A DNA stretch of 64,000 nt from Ancylobacter oerskovii. GTDB taxonomy: Bacteria; Pseudomonadota; Alphaproteobacteria; Rhizobiales; Xanthobacteraceae. Where the stretch lies: positions 124,001 through 188,000 of the forward strand of contig NZ_JAHBGB010000041.1 of the NCBI RefSeq assembly GCF_018390555.1, written 5' to 3'. Below are positions 49,429 through 60,800 of this stretch, piece after piece. The position numbers were made by a program, and so were the translations under genes. The notes under the pieces were generated by a model that saw only the letters and a program-made list of their open reading frames with translations, was not told the origin of the DNA and searched no databases. Numbering within the stretch: the first letter of the stretch is position 1; each line of letters starts with the position of its first letter.

Positions 49429-50295
49429 GTGAGTGACGGCCTAGATATTCGTGCCATGCGGCGGCAAGAAATCCACCTCGCTCTCGAATGGGCGGCGGGC
49501 GAAGGATGGAATCCGGGCCTCGCCGACGCACCGGCCTTCGGCGCCATCGATCCGCAGGGCTTCCTCGTCGCCGAGAAGGACGGGATGCCGGCGGCGGTGA
49601 TCTCGGTGGTGAACTATGACGAGGCCTTCGCCTTTCTCGGCTTCTACATCGTGCGGCCCGACCTGCGCGGGCAGGGTATCGGCTTCCGGCTGTGGCAGGC
49701 CGGCCTCGCCCATGCCGGGCCGCGGAGCGTCGGGCTGGACGGGGTGGTGGCGCAGCAGGCCAATTATGCGAAGCAGGGCTTCGCCTTCTCCCATCGCAAC
49801 ATCCGTTTCCGCAGGCAAGCCGGCGGGCCGGCGGCCGGCGCATCCGGCGGCGGTCTCGATCTGCGCGAGGTTCTCGACCTGCGCGAGGTTCCGTTCGAGG
49901 CGGTTCTTGCCGAGGATGCGCGGGTGTTCCCCGCGCCGCGCGGGGAGTTTCTGAGGGCGTGGCTGGACACGCCGGGCCATGCCGGGCGTGCGCTGCTGCG
50001 CGCCGGCCGGCTGGCCGGCTGGGGCGTGATCCGGCCGGCGCGCACGGGATTCAAGATCGGGCCGCTCAACGCCGAGGATCCAGCGGCGGCCGAGGCGGTG
50101 CTCGCCGCGCTGCTGGCGGCGGCGGAGGGCGGCGACGTGTTCCTCGACGTGCCCGAGCCCAATGCGGCGGCGGTGGCGCTGGCCCGGCGGCACGGCTTCA
50201 CGCCGGTGTTCGAGACCGCGCGCATGTATCGCGGGCCGGTGCGGCCGGTGGCGCTGGAGCGGGTCTACGGGGTGACGAGCTTCGAGCTCGGCTGA
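49429..50295 (+). CDS. GNAT-family N-acetyltransferase (two-domain)
   Basis: 288-residue protein with an N-terminal GNAT domain (ALEWAAGEGWNPGLADA; GFYIVRPDLRGQGIGFRLWQ, the acetyl-CoA loop) and a C-terminal GNAT-like/DUF half ending around LERVYGVTSFELG. GTG 49429 with GGGAG upstream is the preferred start; TTG 49396 is the longer alternative. Substrate unknown. It converges on the DMT exporter gene without a gap. Confidence 0.8.
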   Translation: MSDGLDIRAMRRQEIHLALEWAAGEGWNPGLADAPAFGAIDPQGFLVAEKDGMPAAVISVVNYDEAFAFLGFYIVRPDLRGQGIGFRLWQAGLAHAGPRSVGLDGVVAQQANYAKQGFAFSHRNIRFRRQAGGPAAGASGGGLDLREVLDLREVPFEAVLAEDARVFPAPRGEFLRAWLDTPGHAGRALLRAGRLAGWGVIRPARTGFKIGPLNAEDPAAAEAVLAALLAAAEGGDVFLDVPEPNAAAVALARRHGFTPVFETARMYRGPVRPVALERVYGVTSFELG

Positions 50296-51210
50296 TCATT
50301 CCGGCGGGGGCGGTGCGCTCCGCCGTCCCCACAGGGTGGCGATGGCGATACCGGCCAGCACCAGCGCGTAGCCCACGGCGTGATAGAGCCGGAAGGCCTC
50401 GCCGAGAAAGGCGATGGCCAGCACCGAGCCGAACACCGGCATGAGGTGGAAGAACGGTGCCGCCCGGTTCGGCCCCACGAGATGCACGCCGCGGATGAAG
50501 CAGAGATAGGCCAGCACCGAGGGAAACAGGCCGACATAGACCACGACCGCCAGCGTCTTCAGATCGGCATGGAAGGGCACGCCCTCCATCCGCTCCCAGA
50601 CGAAGAACGGCACCAGCATCAGGCTGCCCAGCAGGGTGGTGACGGTGAGGAAGCCGAGCGGGCTCATGCCCGGGCGTCGCGCCAGCAGCGCCGAATAGAC
50701 GCCATAGACCACCATGGCGGCGAGCGCCCACAGGTCGCCGACATTGAAGTCGATATGCAGCGCCACCGCCGGATCGCCGCGGCTGATGATGACGAACACG
50801 CCGAGCAGCGACAGCAATATGCCGGCGAACTGGCCGAACGAGAGATGCTCGCGGTTGATGATCAGCGACCAGAAGGCGATCATCAGCGGGCCGGTGGACT
50901 GGATCAGCAGCGCATTGATCGCCGGCGTGTATTGCAGCCCCCAATACATCATGGTGTTGAAGGCGGCGATGCCGGTGAGCGACAGCACCAGCACCACGAC
51001 AACATGGCCGCGCAGCAGCGGCCATTCGCGCCGGATATGCGGCCAGGCGAAGGGCATCAGGATCGCCGAGGCGATGACCCAGCGCAGGAAGGCGAGGCCG
51101 ATCGGCGGCACATGGCCGGCGGCAAGGCGGCCCAGCACGATGTTGCCGGCCCAGAACAAGCTCGTCAGCGACAGGAGCAGATAGGGCGCGTCATAGAGCC
51201 GGCGGAACAT
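50296..51210 (-). CDS. DMT-superfamily (EamA) exporter
   Basis: 304-residue inner-membrane protein with ten helices in two EamA repeats: LLLSLTSLFWAGNIVLGRLAAG and PIGLAFLRWVIASAILMP in the first, GDLWALAAMVVYGVYSALLARR and FHLMPVFGSVLAIAFLGE in the second. Likely metabolite or amino-acid exporter; substrate not predictable. It shares an end with the GNAT gene. Confidence 0.88.
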   Translation of the reverse strand: MFRRLYDAPYLLLSLTSLFWAGNIVLGRLAAGHVPPIGLAFLRWVIASAILMPFAWPHIRREWPLLRGHVVVVLVLSLTGIAAFNTMMYWGLQYTPAINALLIQSTGPLMIAFWSLIINREHLSFGQFAGILLSLLGVFVIISRGDPAVALHIDFNVGDLWALAAMVVYGVYSALLARRPGMSPLGFLTVTTLLGSLMLVPFFVWERMEGVPFHADLKTLAVVVYVGLFPSVLAYLCFIRGVHLVGPNRAAPFFHLMPVFGSVLAIAFLGEAFRLYHAVGYALVLAGIAIATLWGRRSAPPPPE

Positions 51211-51429
51211 GGCGGAACCGGAATGCCTGCGAAACGGGCATTCGATCTAGAGGCTTTTGCGATGTTTTGGAATTACCGGATCGATGAGAAGATGTTTTCG
51301 CTGTCATCGAGGCCGCTGATGGATGCGGGTGAATCCCCCGATTGGATCCCCCCGATCCCGCGGGGAGGAGGCCGGACGGGCCAGCCCCGGCCGTGCCCTG
51401 CGGTCGCGCTGGGCGCTTTTGTCGCGCGC

Positions 51430-52332
51430 TCAGCCGGCGAGGAAGGCGGCGCGGGTCGACCACGGATCGGCGACGGTGAAGCCGCCCGGCAGATCCTCGC
51501 TCGCCTCTCCCGCGGCGGCGAGGCGGGCGCGCAGGGCGGCGATCTCCGCCTCCGGCAGGATCACCTCGTAGCGTACCAGCCCGACCGAGCCTTCCGGCGC
51601 CGGGCCGCCGCGCCGGCTCTGCCACACATTGAGGCCGAGATGGTGGTGGTAGCCGCCGGCGCTGACGAACAGCGCGCCGGGATAGCTCTCGGTGGTGACG
51701 GCGAAGCCGAGCCGCCCGACATAGAAGCGGCGGGCGGCGTCGATCTCGCCGACCTGCAGATGCACATGGCCCATGACGGTGGCGGCCGGCATCGGCTGCT
51801 CGACCGGCACCAGCGCCGGGGCTTCGGCAAGCAGGCGGTGGAGATCGAGCGGCTCGGTCGCCATGGCGACGCTGCCCTCCCGCCAGCGCCATTCGCCGCG
51901 CGGGCGGTCGCGATAGACCTCGATGCCGTTGCCGTCCGGGTCGTCGAAATAGAGCGCCTCGCTGACGAGATGGTCGGAGGCGCCGATGGGAACGCGGTAG
52001 GCGGCCAGGCGGCGCAGCACCACGGCCAGCGCCGGGCGGTCCGGCACCAATATGGCGAGGTGGAACAGGCCGGTGGTGCCGCGCGGGCGCGGCGTCGCGC
52101 CGGGAGCGACCTCCAGCTCGACCAGCGCGCGGCCGCCGGCGCCGAGGCGAATCGCGCCGTCGGCCGCGGTGCCTAGCGGCGTGAGGCCGACCACGTCGCG
52201 GTAGAAGGCCGCCGAGCGGGCGCCGTCGCGCACCCTGAGGCGCACCGCGCCCATGCGCAGCACGGCGGGGAGGGCGGGAGCGGCGGTCCCGGCGGTGGGG
52301 GCGGCGGTCGGCGCGGCGGTCGGCGCGGTCAT
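51430..52332 (-). CDS. VOC-superfamily (glyoxalase/extradiol-dioxygenase-like) protein
   Basis: 300-residue protein with two vicinal-oxygen-chelate modules: [23 protein letters not shown] / LFHLAILVP / [19 protein letters not shown], then [24 protein letters not shown] / [16 protein letters not shown]. It resembles Bacillus CatE-like proteins (catechol 2,3-dioxygenase type), but no aromatic pathway genes are near. The N-terminus is a Pro/Thr/Ala repeat. ATG 52332 has GAGG upstream. Reaction unknown. Confidence 0.8.
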   Translation of the reverse strand: MTAPTAAPTAAPTAGTAAPALPAVLRMGAVRLRVRDGARSAAFYRDVVGLTPLGTAADGAIRLGAGGRALVELEVAPGATPRPRGTTGLFHLAILVPDRPALAVVLRRLAAYRVPIGASDHLVSEALYFDDPDGNGIEVYRDRPRGEWRWREGSVAMATEPLDLHRLLAEAPALVPVEQPMPAATVMGHVHLQVGEIDAARRFYVGRLGFAVTTESYPGALFVSAGGYHHHLGLNVWQSRRGGPAPEGSVGLVRYEVILPEAEIAALRARLAAAGEASEDLPGGFTVADPWSTRAAFLAG

Positions 52333-52379
52333 GGGCGGGCCTCGGGGAAAGCTGAGGGTGGGGCATCCGACGGGGAAGG

Positions 52380-52508
52380 CCTGCGTGCTTCGAGGCTCGC
52401 CTTGCTCGCACCTCGCCATGAGGGCGGTCTCTTGCGAGGCGATGCCTCTGCTCGAGCGACCATCCTCATGCCGGGTGCCCGGCGCCGCCGGGGCCCGAAG
52501 CACGCAGG
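52380..52508. repeat. Repeat element with 13-bp perfect terminal inverted repeats upstream of purA
   Basis: CCTGCGTGCTTCG (52380-52392) is exactly inverted at 52496-52508 around about 100 bases with further palindromes; the inner part resembles family A repeats. It lies in the 478-base gap 52333-52810. The rest of the gap has no gene I can support and presumably carries the purA promoter. Confidence 0.65.
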
Positions 52509-52810
52509 ACCTTCCCGCATGGGATCGGTCGCCTGGAAAGTCGCCCTGCGCGGGCGCGGTTGCAAGCCGCAGCTGCTTGCAGGACTGCAAGGTCGTGCTG
52601 TCATTTCCCGCCGGTCCCGCCGCCGGGGCGGCCTGCGAAAGCGCGGCGCAGGCGAGTTTGTACAGAGTCCAAAGTCGGACATGTCCTTGCCTCCACCCGA
52701 CCGATCCCGTAAGAGGTGGGCACCCCGGCCGGATCGCTTCGCCGGGTTTCCTTTCGTGCGCGCCGGTGCTTCTTGCGCCTTCAGGCGCGCCGCAATCAGG
52801 AGCTCGGCTC

Positions 52811-54106
<1,296 letters not shown>

Positions 54107-54133
54107 GACCCCGTACAGGTGATCCCTTAGCGT

Positions 54134-55552
54134 ATGGCTGATTATTACCCGCTTCTGGCCCGCGCCATCGAACAGCAGCCCAACAAGGGCCGCGAGGCGC
54201 GCGAGGTGATCTATGCCCGCGCGCGCAAGGCGCTGCTGGTGCAGCTGAACGGCGCCAATCCCCCCATGCCGGAGGAGGATATCGCCCGCCAGAAGGATTT
54301 CCTGGAAGCGGCGATCCGCCGGGTGGAAGCCGATCACGGCGGCCGCGAGGCCGAACCGGCGCCGGCCGCCGCCACGCCGGCGTCCGCCGCTCCGAAGCCC
54401 GAGGCGCCCAAGCCCGCCTCCGCCCCCGCCCCCGCCACATCGCGGCCGGCCGAGCCCGAAGCCGCTGCGCCGAAGCCCGCCGCGCCGTCTTTCATCCCGC
54501 AGTCCCAGGATGTCGGCAAGGATCGCCTGGCGACGGATCGCCCCGCAACCGGGCCGTCCGGTCCTGCGGCGGGCTCGCCTGTCGCCGCGGGCGAAGGCGA
54601 GGGGGAGGCGGACGAGCTGTGGGCCGGGATCGAGCGGCCGCCGGTGCTTGACGAGGATGAGGCCGACGCCCGCGCCGAGCTGCCGGACGAGGCGTCCCGC
54701 AAGGGGCGCACGCGCCTGATCATCGGTGCCGCGGCGGCGCTGGTGCTGCTGCTCGCCATCGGCGGCGGGCTGTACAGCCAGCGCGACCGGCTGGCCGGGC
54801 TGATGCAGGGCGGATCCTCGCCGAGCGCGCCGTCCCAGCAGGCCGCACAGGCGCCGGCCGGCGCTCCGGCGCCGGAAGCGGCGGCCAAATCCACCGACCG
54901 CGTGGCGCAGGCGCCCTCCACGGCACCGACGCAGCAGCCGGCCGCCCCGCCGCCGGCCGTCCAGAGCGCGCCGCGCGCGATGCTGCTGGAGGAGGCGACC
55001 GGCGCCGGCCAGGGCCTGCAGCAATTCGTCGGCAAGGTCGACTGGAGCACCGAGACCTTCCAGCCGGGCACCGGCCAGCCGCAGGATGTCGGCATCAAGG
55101 CGGTGATCGACATACCGGACCGGAACTTCAAGGCGACGATGACCATCCGTCGCAACCCGGATCCCAATATCCCGGCCTCGCATATCGTCGAGGTGCAGTT
55201 CCAGCTGCCGTCCGATTTCGACTACGGCAATGTGGCGAGCGTGCCGGGCATGCAGGCCATGGCCTCCGAAGGCGCACAGGGAGCCCCGCTGCGCGGCCTC
55301 GCCGTGCGTGTGGCGCCGGGCTATTTCCTCATCGGCCTGCTCTCCGGCGAGCGCGAGCAGCAGTATAATCTGAGCATGATGTTCAGCCGCGGATTCCTGA
55401 ACGTGCCGGTGGTGTTCGAGAACGGGCGGCGTGCCATTCTGGTGGTGGAGAAGGGGGCGAGCGGCGAGGAAGCCTTCCGCACCGCCTTCAGCGCCTGGGG
55501 GCTGCTGCGCCCCTCGCAGCAGCCGCAGCCGCAGCAGCCGAACGGCAACTGA
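54134..55552 (+). CDS. Conserved single-pass membrane protein downstream of purA, function unknown
   Basis: 472-residue protein: an N-terminal helical domain (ADYYPLLARAIEQQPNKGRE; EARKALLVQLNGANPPMPEED), a Pro/Ala-rich linker, one membrane segment (IIGAAAALVLLLAIGGGLYS), another low-complexity linker and a C-terminal soluble domain of about 190 residues (FVGKVDWSTETFQPGTGQ; IDIPDRNFKATMTIRRN) likely in the periplasm. A protein of this build commonly follows purA in Hyphomicrobiales; I know of no assigned function. It starts 27 bases after purA and is probably co-transcribed. Confidence 0.8.
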   Translation: MADYYPLLARAIEQQPNKGREAREVIYARARKALLVQLNGANPPMPEEDIARQKDFLEAAIRRVEADHGGREAEPAPAAATPASAAPKPEAPKPASAPAPATSRPAEPEAAAPKPAAPSFIPQSQDVGKDRLATDRPATGPSGPAAGSPVAAGEGEGEADELWAGIERPPVLDEDEADARAELPDEASRKGRTRLIIGAAAALVLLLAIGGGLYSQRDRLAGLMQGGSSPSAPSQQAAQAPAGAPAPEAAAKSTDRVAQAPSTAPTQQPAAPPPAVQSAPRAMLLEEATGAGQGLQQFVGKVDWSTETFQPGTGQPQDVGIKAVIDIPDRNFKATMTIRRNPDPNIPASHIVEVQFQLPSDFDYGNVASVPGMQAMASEGAQGAPLRGLAVRVAPGYFLIGLLSGEREQQYNLSMMFSRGFLNVPVVFENGRRAILVVEKGASGEEAFRTAFSAWGLLRPSQQPQPQQPNGN

Positions 55553-55676
55553 CACGGCGCGACGGGTCTGCCGGGCTCGTCGCTCACTTTCTTTTTTCGC
55601 GACTTTTCAACCTTCCGCAGCGTCCTTGCGGGCGGAAGCGGCCAGCCATGCGCCGGTCGCATGGGCAGGATGTGGC

Positions 55677-55692
55677 ATCTGGTATACCAGAT
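55677..55692. promoter_or_regulatory. 16-bp perfect palindrome, candidate GntR-type operator
   Basis: ATCTGGTATACCAGAT, a perfect palindrome with the TGGTATACCA core seen in many FadR/GntR-family operators, followed by ACAAAATGCC. A related site (ATCTGGTAT...ATGCCAT) lies at 60483-60503 before the ketopantoate-reductase-like gene. It is 52 bases upstream of the small ORF at 55744. Confidence 0.5.
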
Positions 55693-55743
55693 ACAAAATG
55701 CCGGACTTAACTTGTGCTCCGACACTGTTTCACGGAGGCACAC

Positions 55744-55875
55744 ATGTTCGACGCGGTTCTCCCGGTCCTGCCGGTTCTGGTCATCGCCCACGCCTGGATG
55801 ACGATGCTGGTCGCCCGCACGCTTTCGGCCGAGGCCGAGCTGGCCACGCTGCCGCCGGAAGCCTACCCGATCTGA
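55744..55875 (+). CDS. Small hydrophobic peptide ORF (43 codons)
   Basis: A 43-codon ORF with GGAGG 5 bases upstream. The first half is a membrane segment (AVLPVLPVLVIAHAWMTMLV) and the second an acidic tail ending PPEAYPI. GC-rich third positions fit coding use. I do not recognise it; it may be a small membrane protein controlled through the palindrome at 55677. A chance ORF is possible. Confidence 0.5.
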   Translation: MFDAVLPVLPVLVIAHAWMTMLVARTLSAEAELATLPPEAYPI

Positions 55876-55900
55876 CGCCCTGCCGGCCGGCGCGGATCTT

Positions 55901-56233
55901 TCAATTGCCGGCCTGCAGAGGCCAGATCTCGACGACGCCGTGCGCGACGGCGCAGGGCGTGAGCGATACCAGGCGGATGGCCTGCGCCATGTCGTCGGCT
56001 TCGATCACCGCAAAGCCGGCGACCGGCAGCGGCGACGACATGAAGGCGCCGTCCGTGGCTTCCAGTCGCGTCGCCTCCGGGTTGCGCAACTGCACGGGGG
56101 CGCCGGCTATGCCCATCAGCGCGCCGTCGCGGCGCAGCTTTTCGTCATGAGCATGTGCGACGTCGCGCAGGGCCGGCGCGATACGCTCGTAACCCGCGCG
56201 GTCGCCATATCCGATCGTCACGAATAGCGGCAT
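55901..56233 (-). CDS. YCII-family protein
   Basis: 110-residue protein with the YCII fold: MPLFVTIGYGDRAGYERIAP, LRRDGALMGIAGAPV and GFAVIEADDMAQAIRLVSLTP with the HD/REH-like His-Asp area (AHAHDEKL). Family members are small ferredoxin-like proteins of mostly unknown function. AGGAGG lies about 8 bases before ATG 56233. Converges on the small ORF at 55744. Confidence 0.82.
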   Translation of the reverse strand: MPLFVTIGYGDRAGYERIAPALRDVAHAHDEKLRRDGALMGIAGAPVQLRNPEATRLEATDGAFMSSPLPVAGFAVIEADDMAQAIRLVSLTPCAVAHGVVEIWPLQAGN

Positions 56234-56406
56234 GGCCTGTTCCTCCTGTCGCCCCCGGCGCGCTCCCACGAGGACGTCGCGGGCCATAAGGGAGAATGGC
56301 CGAGACCCCGCGAGGGTTCCGCATCGGGCAATCGACCTCACACCGTATGGCCGCCTCATGGCGCCGCTCGCCGATGTCGACCGGGCCGCACATGATCACC
56401 CGCATG

Positions 56407-56439
56407 AAAAAGCCCCGCTCCGGGAGACCGGAGCGGGGC
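56407..56439 (-). terminator. Intrinsic terminator after sucD
   Basis: GCCCCGCTCCGG (56412-56423) and CCGGAGCGGGGC (56428-56439) form a perfect 12-bp stem with a four-base loop; on the minus strand it is followed by five T (56411-56407). It lies 35 bases past the sucD stop. Confidence 0.92.
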
Positions 56440-56473
56440 TTCGACGTTTCAGGCCGTCGGCCGGATCGGCCGA

Positions 56474-57369
56474 TCAGGCGGCGGCGCGCTTGTTCAGCAC
56501 GTCGACCAGCGTCTTGCCGAGGCGCGCGGGGGAGGGGGAGACCACGATGCCGGCCTCTTCCATCGCCGCGATCTTGTCCTCGGCGCCGCCCTTGCCGCCG
56601 GAGATGATGGCGCCGGCATGGCCCATGCGGCGGCCGGGAGGGGCGGTGCGGCCGGCGATGAAGCCGACCATCGGCTTCTTGCGGCCGCGCTTGGCCTCGT
56701 CCTTGAGGAACTGCGCGGCTTCCTCTTCCGCCGAGCCGCCGATCTCGCCGATCATCACGATCGACTCGGTGGCGTCGTCGGCAAGGAACAGTTCGAGCAC
56801 GTCGATGAACTCGGTGCCCTTCACCGGGTCGCCGCCGATGCCGACCGCGGTGGTCTGGCCGAGGCCTTCCTGCGAGGTCTGGAACACCGCCTCATAGGTC
56901 AGCGTGCCCGACCGCGAGACGATGCCGACATTGCCCTTCTTGAAGATGTTGGCCGGCATGATGCCGATCTTCGATTCGCCGGCGGTGACGATGCCCGGGC
57001 AGTTCGGGCCGACGAGGCGCGACTTGGAGCCGTCGAGCGCGCGGCGCACCTTCACCATGTCGAGCACCGGAATGCCTTCGGTGATGCAGACGATGAGCGG
57101 GATCTCCGCCGCGATCGCCTCGCAGATGGCGTCGGCCGCGCCCGGCGGCGGCACGTAGATCACCGAGGCGTCGGCGCCGGTCTTCTCCCTGGCCTCGGCG
57201 ACGGTGTCGAACACCGGCAGGCCGAGATGGGTGGAGCCGCCCTTGCCCGGGGAGGTGCCGCCGACCACCTTCGAGCCATAGGCCAGCGCCTGCTCGGAGT
57301 GGAAGGTGCCGTTCTTGCCCGTGAAGCCCTGGGTGATGATCTTGGTGTTGCTATTGATGAGTACCGACA

Positions 57370-57370
<1 letters not shown>
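56474..57370 (-). CDS. sucD: SucD, succinyl-CoA ligase alpha subunit
   Basis: 298-residue ADP/GDP-forming alpha subunit of the TCA-cycle enzyme. It has [58 protein letters not shown] and the phospho-His loop [18 protein letters not shown]. The ATG shares a base with the sucC stop (TGATG), so the two are translationally coupled. A strong terminator follows, so sucA is not co-transcribed here. Confidence 0.96.
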
Positions 57371-58569
<1,199 letters not shown>

Positions 58570-58669
58570 AAATCCCGCTCCTCCACAACCGGACGGCCGG
58601 GAGCGCCGACAAGCGCTCCCGTCGATTGGCGTATCCGTTTTCCCTATTACGCGCTGCGGCGCAAGGACG

Positions 58670-59443
58670 CTACTGCACGAAAGTGTTGCTGAGGGTGCCG
58701 ATGCCCTCAATCGTGATCTCCACCGTGTTGGTGGGATTCTTCATGGTGCCGACACCGAGCGAGGTGCCGCAGCAGATGACGTCGCCGGGGTTGAGCGTCA
58801 TGTCGTGCGAGATGCGGCTCACCAGCTGGCGCGCGGAGAACACCATGTCGCTGATCGGGTAGCGCTGGCGCTCGTCGCCATTGAGGACGGTGCGCACCAC
58901 CAGCGTCGCGGGATCGACATCGGTGGCGACGACCGGGCCGAACGGGCCGAAGCCGTCGAAGCTCTTGGCCCGCACCCACTGGGCGAAGGTGGCGTCCTTG
59001 TTGATGATGTCGGCGGCGGTGATGTCGTTGACGCAGGTATAGCCGAAGATGTGCGCCCCGGCCTCTTCCTCGGAGACATTGGTCGCGGTCTTGCCGATGA
59101 CGATGCCGAGCTCGCCCTCATAGACCACCTTGCCGTCATAGCTCGCCGGGCGGCGCACTTCCGCGCCGGGCTCGGTGAGGCAGGAGCCGGCCTTCAGCAG
59201 GTAGAGCGGATCGGCGGGGACGGGGGAGTTCAGCTTCGCCGCCAGGGCGTGGAAATTGTTCCACAAGGCGATGATCTTGGTGGGAACCGTCGGGGTGAGC
59301 AGCTTCACCGAGGCGAGAGCGAGGCTCTCGCCCGTCGGCTGCGCGCCGTCGAACATGTTGCCGGTGTGGACGGCGATGCTTTCGCCCTCGAGCGTGCCGA
59401 AACCGGCGACGCCCGAGCGCTCGAAACGAACCCAATGTGCCAT
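58670..59443 (-). CDS. Fumarylacetoacetate hydrolase (FAH) family protein
   Basis: 257-residue FAH-fold protein. The metal and substrate motifs are present: [67 protein letters not shown] and [13 protein letters not shown]. It probably hydrolyses or decarboxylates/isomerises a 2-oxo acid or 2-hydroxyhepta-dienedioate-like substrate; the real one is unknown. It follows the ketopantoate-reductase-like gene by 11 bases. Confidence 0.85.
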   Translation of the reverse strand: MAHWVRFERSGVAGFGTLEGESIAVHTGNMFDGAQPTGESLALASVKLLTPTVPTKIIALWNNFHALAAKLNSPVPADPLYLLKAGSCLTEPGAEVRRPASYDGKVVYEGELGIVIGKTATNVSEEEAGAHIFGYTCVNDITAADIINKDATFAQWVRAKSFDGFGPFGPVVATDVDPATLVVRTVLNGDERQRYPISDMVFSARQLVSRISHDMTLNPGDVICCGTSLGVGTMKNPTNTVEITIEGIGTLSNTFVQ

Positions 59444-59454
59444 TTACGCGGGAC

Positions 59455-60432
59455 TCAGTTGTAGCAGCCGGCGATCTGGGCGCGCTGACGCACCAGAGCC
59501 AGCACGATGTCGATGGTCGGGGTCGGGATGCCGGCGAGGCGTCCCATCTCCTGCACCACGGTGACGAGCGGATCGATCTCCATGGCGCGCGAGCGCTCGA
59601 GATCCTGCAGCATCGAGGTCTTGTGGGCACCGACCGCGCCGGCGCCGTCGATGCGGCGCTCGACACCGACGCGGAAGTTCACGCCGGACTGCACGGCGAT
59701 CTCCTGCGCCTCCAGCATCATCGCCTTGGCGACGGCGCGGGTGCCCGGATCACCGGCGATGGTGTCGAGGGTGGCGTGGGTGAGCGCGCTGATCGGGTTG
59801 AAGCAGAGATTGCCCCACAGCTTCAGCCACAGCTCGTCGCGGATGTTCGGCATCACCGGGGCCCGCAGGCCGCCGGCCGCGAAGGCTTCCGACAGCTTGG
59901 TCACGCGCTCGGAGATCTCGCCCGAGGGCTCGCCGAGCGGGAACTTGTCGCCATAGACGTGCTGGATGACGCCCGGCGCCACCACTTCGGTCGCCGGATA
60001 GACGATGCAGCCGATGGCGCGCTCGGGACGCAGGCCCTTCCACTGCTTGCCGCCGGGATCGACGCTTTCCAGCGTGGTGCCCTCGAGCTGGTCGCCGTGC
60101 TTGTAATAGTACCAGTAGGGCACGCCGTTGACCGCGGTGACCACGGCGGTGTCGTTGCCCAGCAGCGGCTGCATGGCATCGACCACGCCCGGGACCGAAT
60201 GACCCTTCAGCGCGACGATGACGTAATCCTGCACGCCGAGATCGGCCGGATTGTCCGAGCAGGGAATGTGCTCGACCCGCTCCTCGCCATCGATGAGCAG
60301 CTTGAGGCCGTTGGCCTTCATGGCTTCGAGATGCGGACCACGCGCGACCAGGCTGACATCGACGCCCGCGCGCTTGAGCTGCACGCCGACATAACCACCG
60401 ATGGCGCCGGCACCATAAATGCAGACCTTCAT
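59455..60432 (-). CDS. Ketopantoate reductase (PanE/ApbA) family oxidoreductase
   Basis: 325-residue NADPH-dependent reductase: MKVCIYGAGAIGGYVGVQLKRAG (Rossmann), VALKGHSVPGVVDAMQPLLG, VNGVPYWYYYKHG, and the C-terminal KLWGNLCFNPISALTHATLDTI with conserved Lys/Asn. True PanE makes pantoate; the pairing with an FAH-family gene and the glyoxylate genes suggests another 2-oxo acid. GGAG lies 7 bases before ATG 60432. Confidence 0.8.
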   Translation of the reverse strand: MKVCIYGAGAIGGYVGVQLKRAGVDVSLVARGPHLEAMKANGLKLLIDGEERVEHIPCSDNPADLGVQDYVIVALKGHSVPGVVDAMQPLLGNDTAVVTAVNGVPYWYYYKHGDQLEGTTLESVDPGGKQWKGLRPERAIGCIVYPATEVVAPGVIQHVYGDKFPLGEPSGEISERVTKLSEAFAAGGLRAPVMPNIRDELWLKLWGNLCFNPISALTHATLDTIAGDPGTRAVAKAMMLEAQEIAVQSGVNFRVGVERRIDGAGAVGAHKTSMLQDLERSRAMEIDPLVTVVQEMGRLAGIPTPTIDIVLALVRQRAQIAGCYN

Positions 60433-60482
60433 TGGGCTCCCTCCATTGTCCGCTTCGACCCCCGTACGTCGCGGACGTCATT

Positions 60483-60530
60483 ATCTGGTATTTTGTATGC
60501 CATGATTGGGCACACTACGACTTTCGTCAA
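60483..60530 (-). promoter_or_regulatory. Candidate promoter and operator for the reductase-FAH genes
   Basis: In the 368-base gap 60433-60800, the minus strand has TTGACG (60530-60525) as a possible -35, AATCAT at the 17-base spacing, then ATGGCATACAAAATACCAGAT (60503-60483), which resembles the palindrome region at 55677-55702. No gene is seen in the rest of the gap except the terminator at 60701-60734. Confidence 0.4.
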
Positions 60531-60694
60531 GGCTCATTTTGCCCCCGCGCGAAAACGTCGCGCCTGCCGTTACGTCGGTTGTCGCCGAGGCAGGGGCAGT
60601 TTCCCGGCATTGATTCAAGTTAAGCGCGACGGTGGTGTATTGTCTACCGTGTAAAGCGTTGTAAATCGCAGAACAATTGTCTCTGTCTGCCATC

Positions 60695-60734
60695 AAAAGA
60701 CTGCCCCGGCAGCGGAGTTCCACTACCGGGGCAG
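60695..60734 (-). terminator. Probable terminator after glxR
   Basis: CTGCCCCGG (60701-60709) and CCGGGGCAG (60726-60734) form a 9-bp stem with a 16-base loop; the minus strand then reads TCTTTTGAT. It lies about 66 bases past the glxR stop and probably ends the gcl-hyi-glxR transcript. Confidence 0.65.
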
Positions 60735-60800
60735 CAATGCTTACTCATTTGACGGCGCATGTCCGATCGGGAAAACGGACCGGCCGATGCGAAAAGACGA

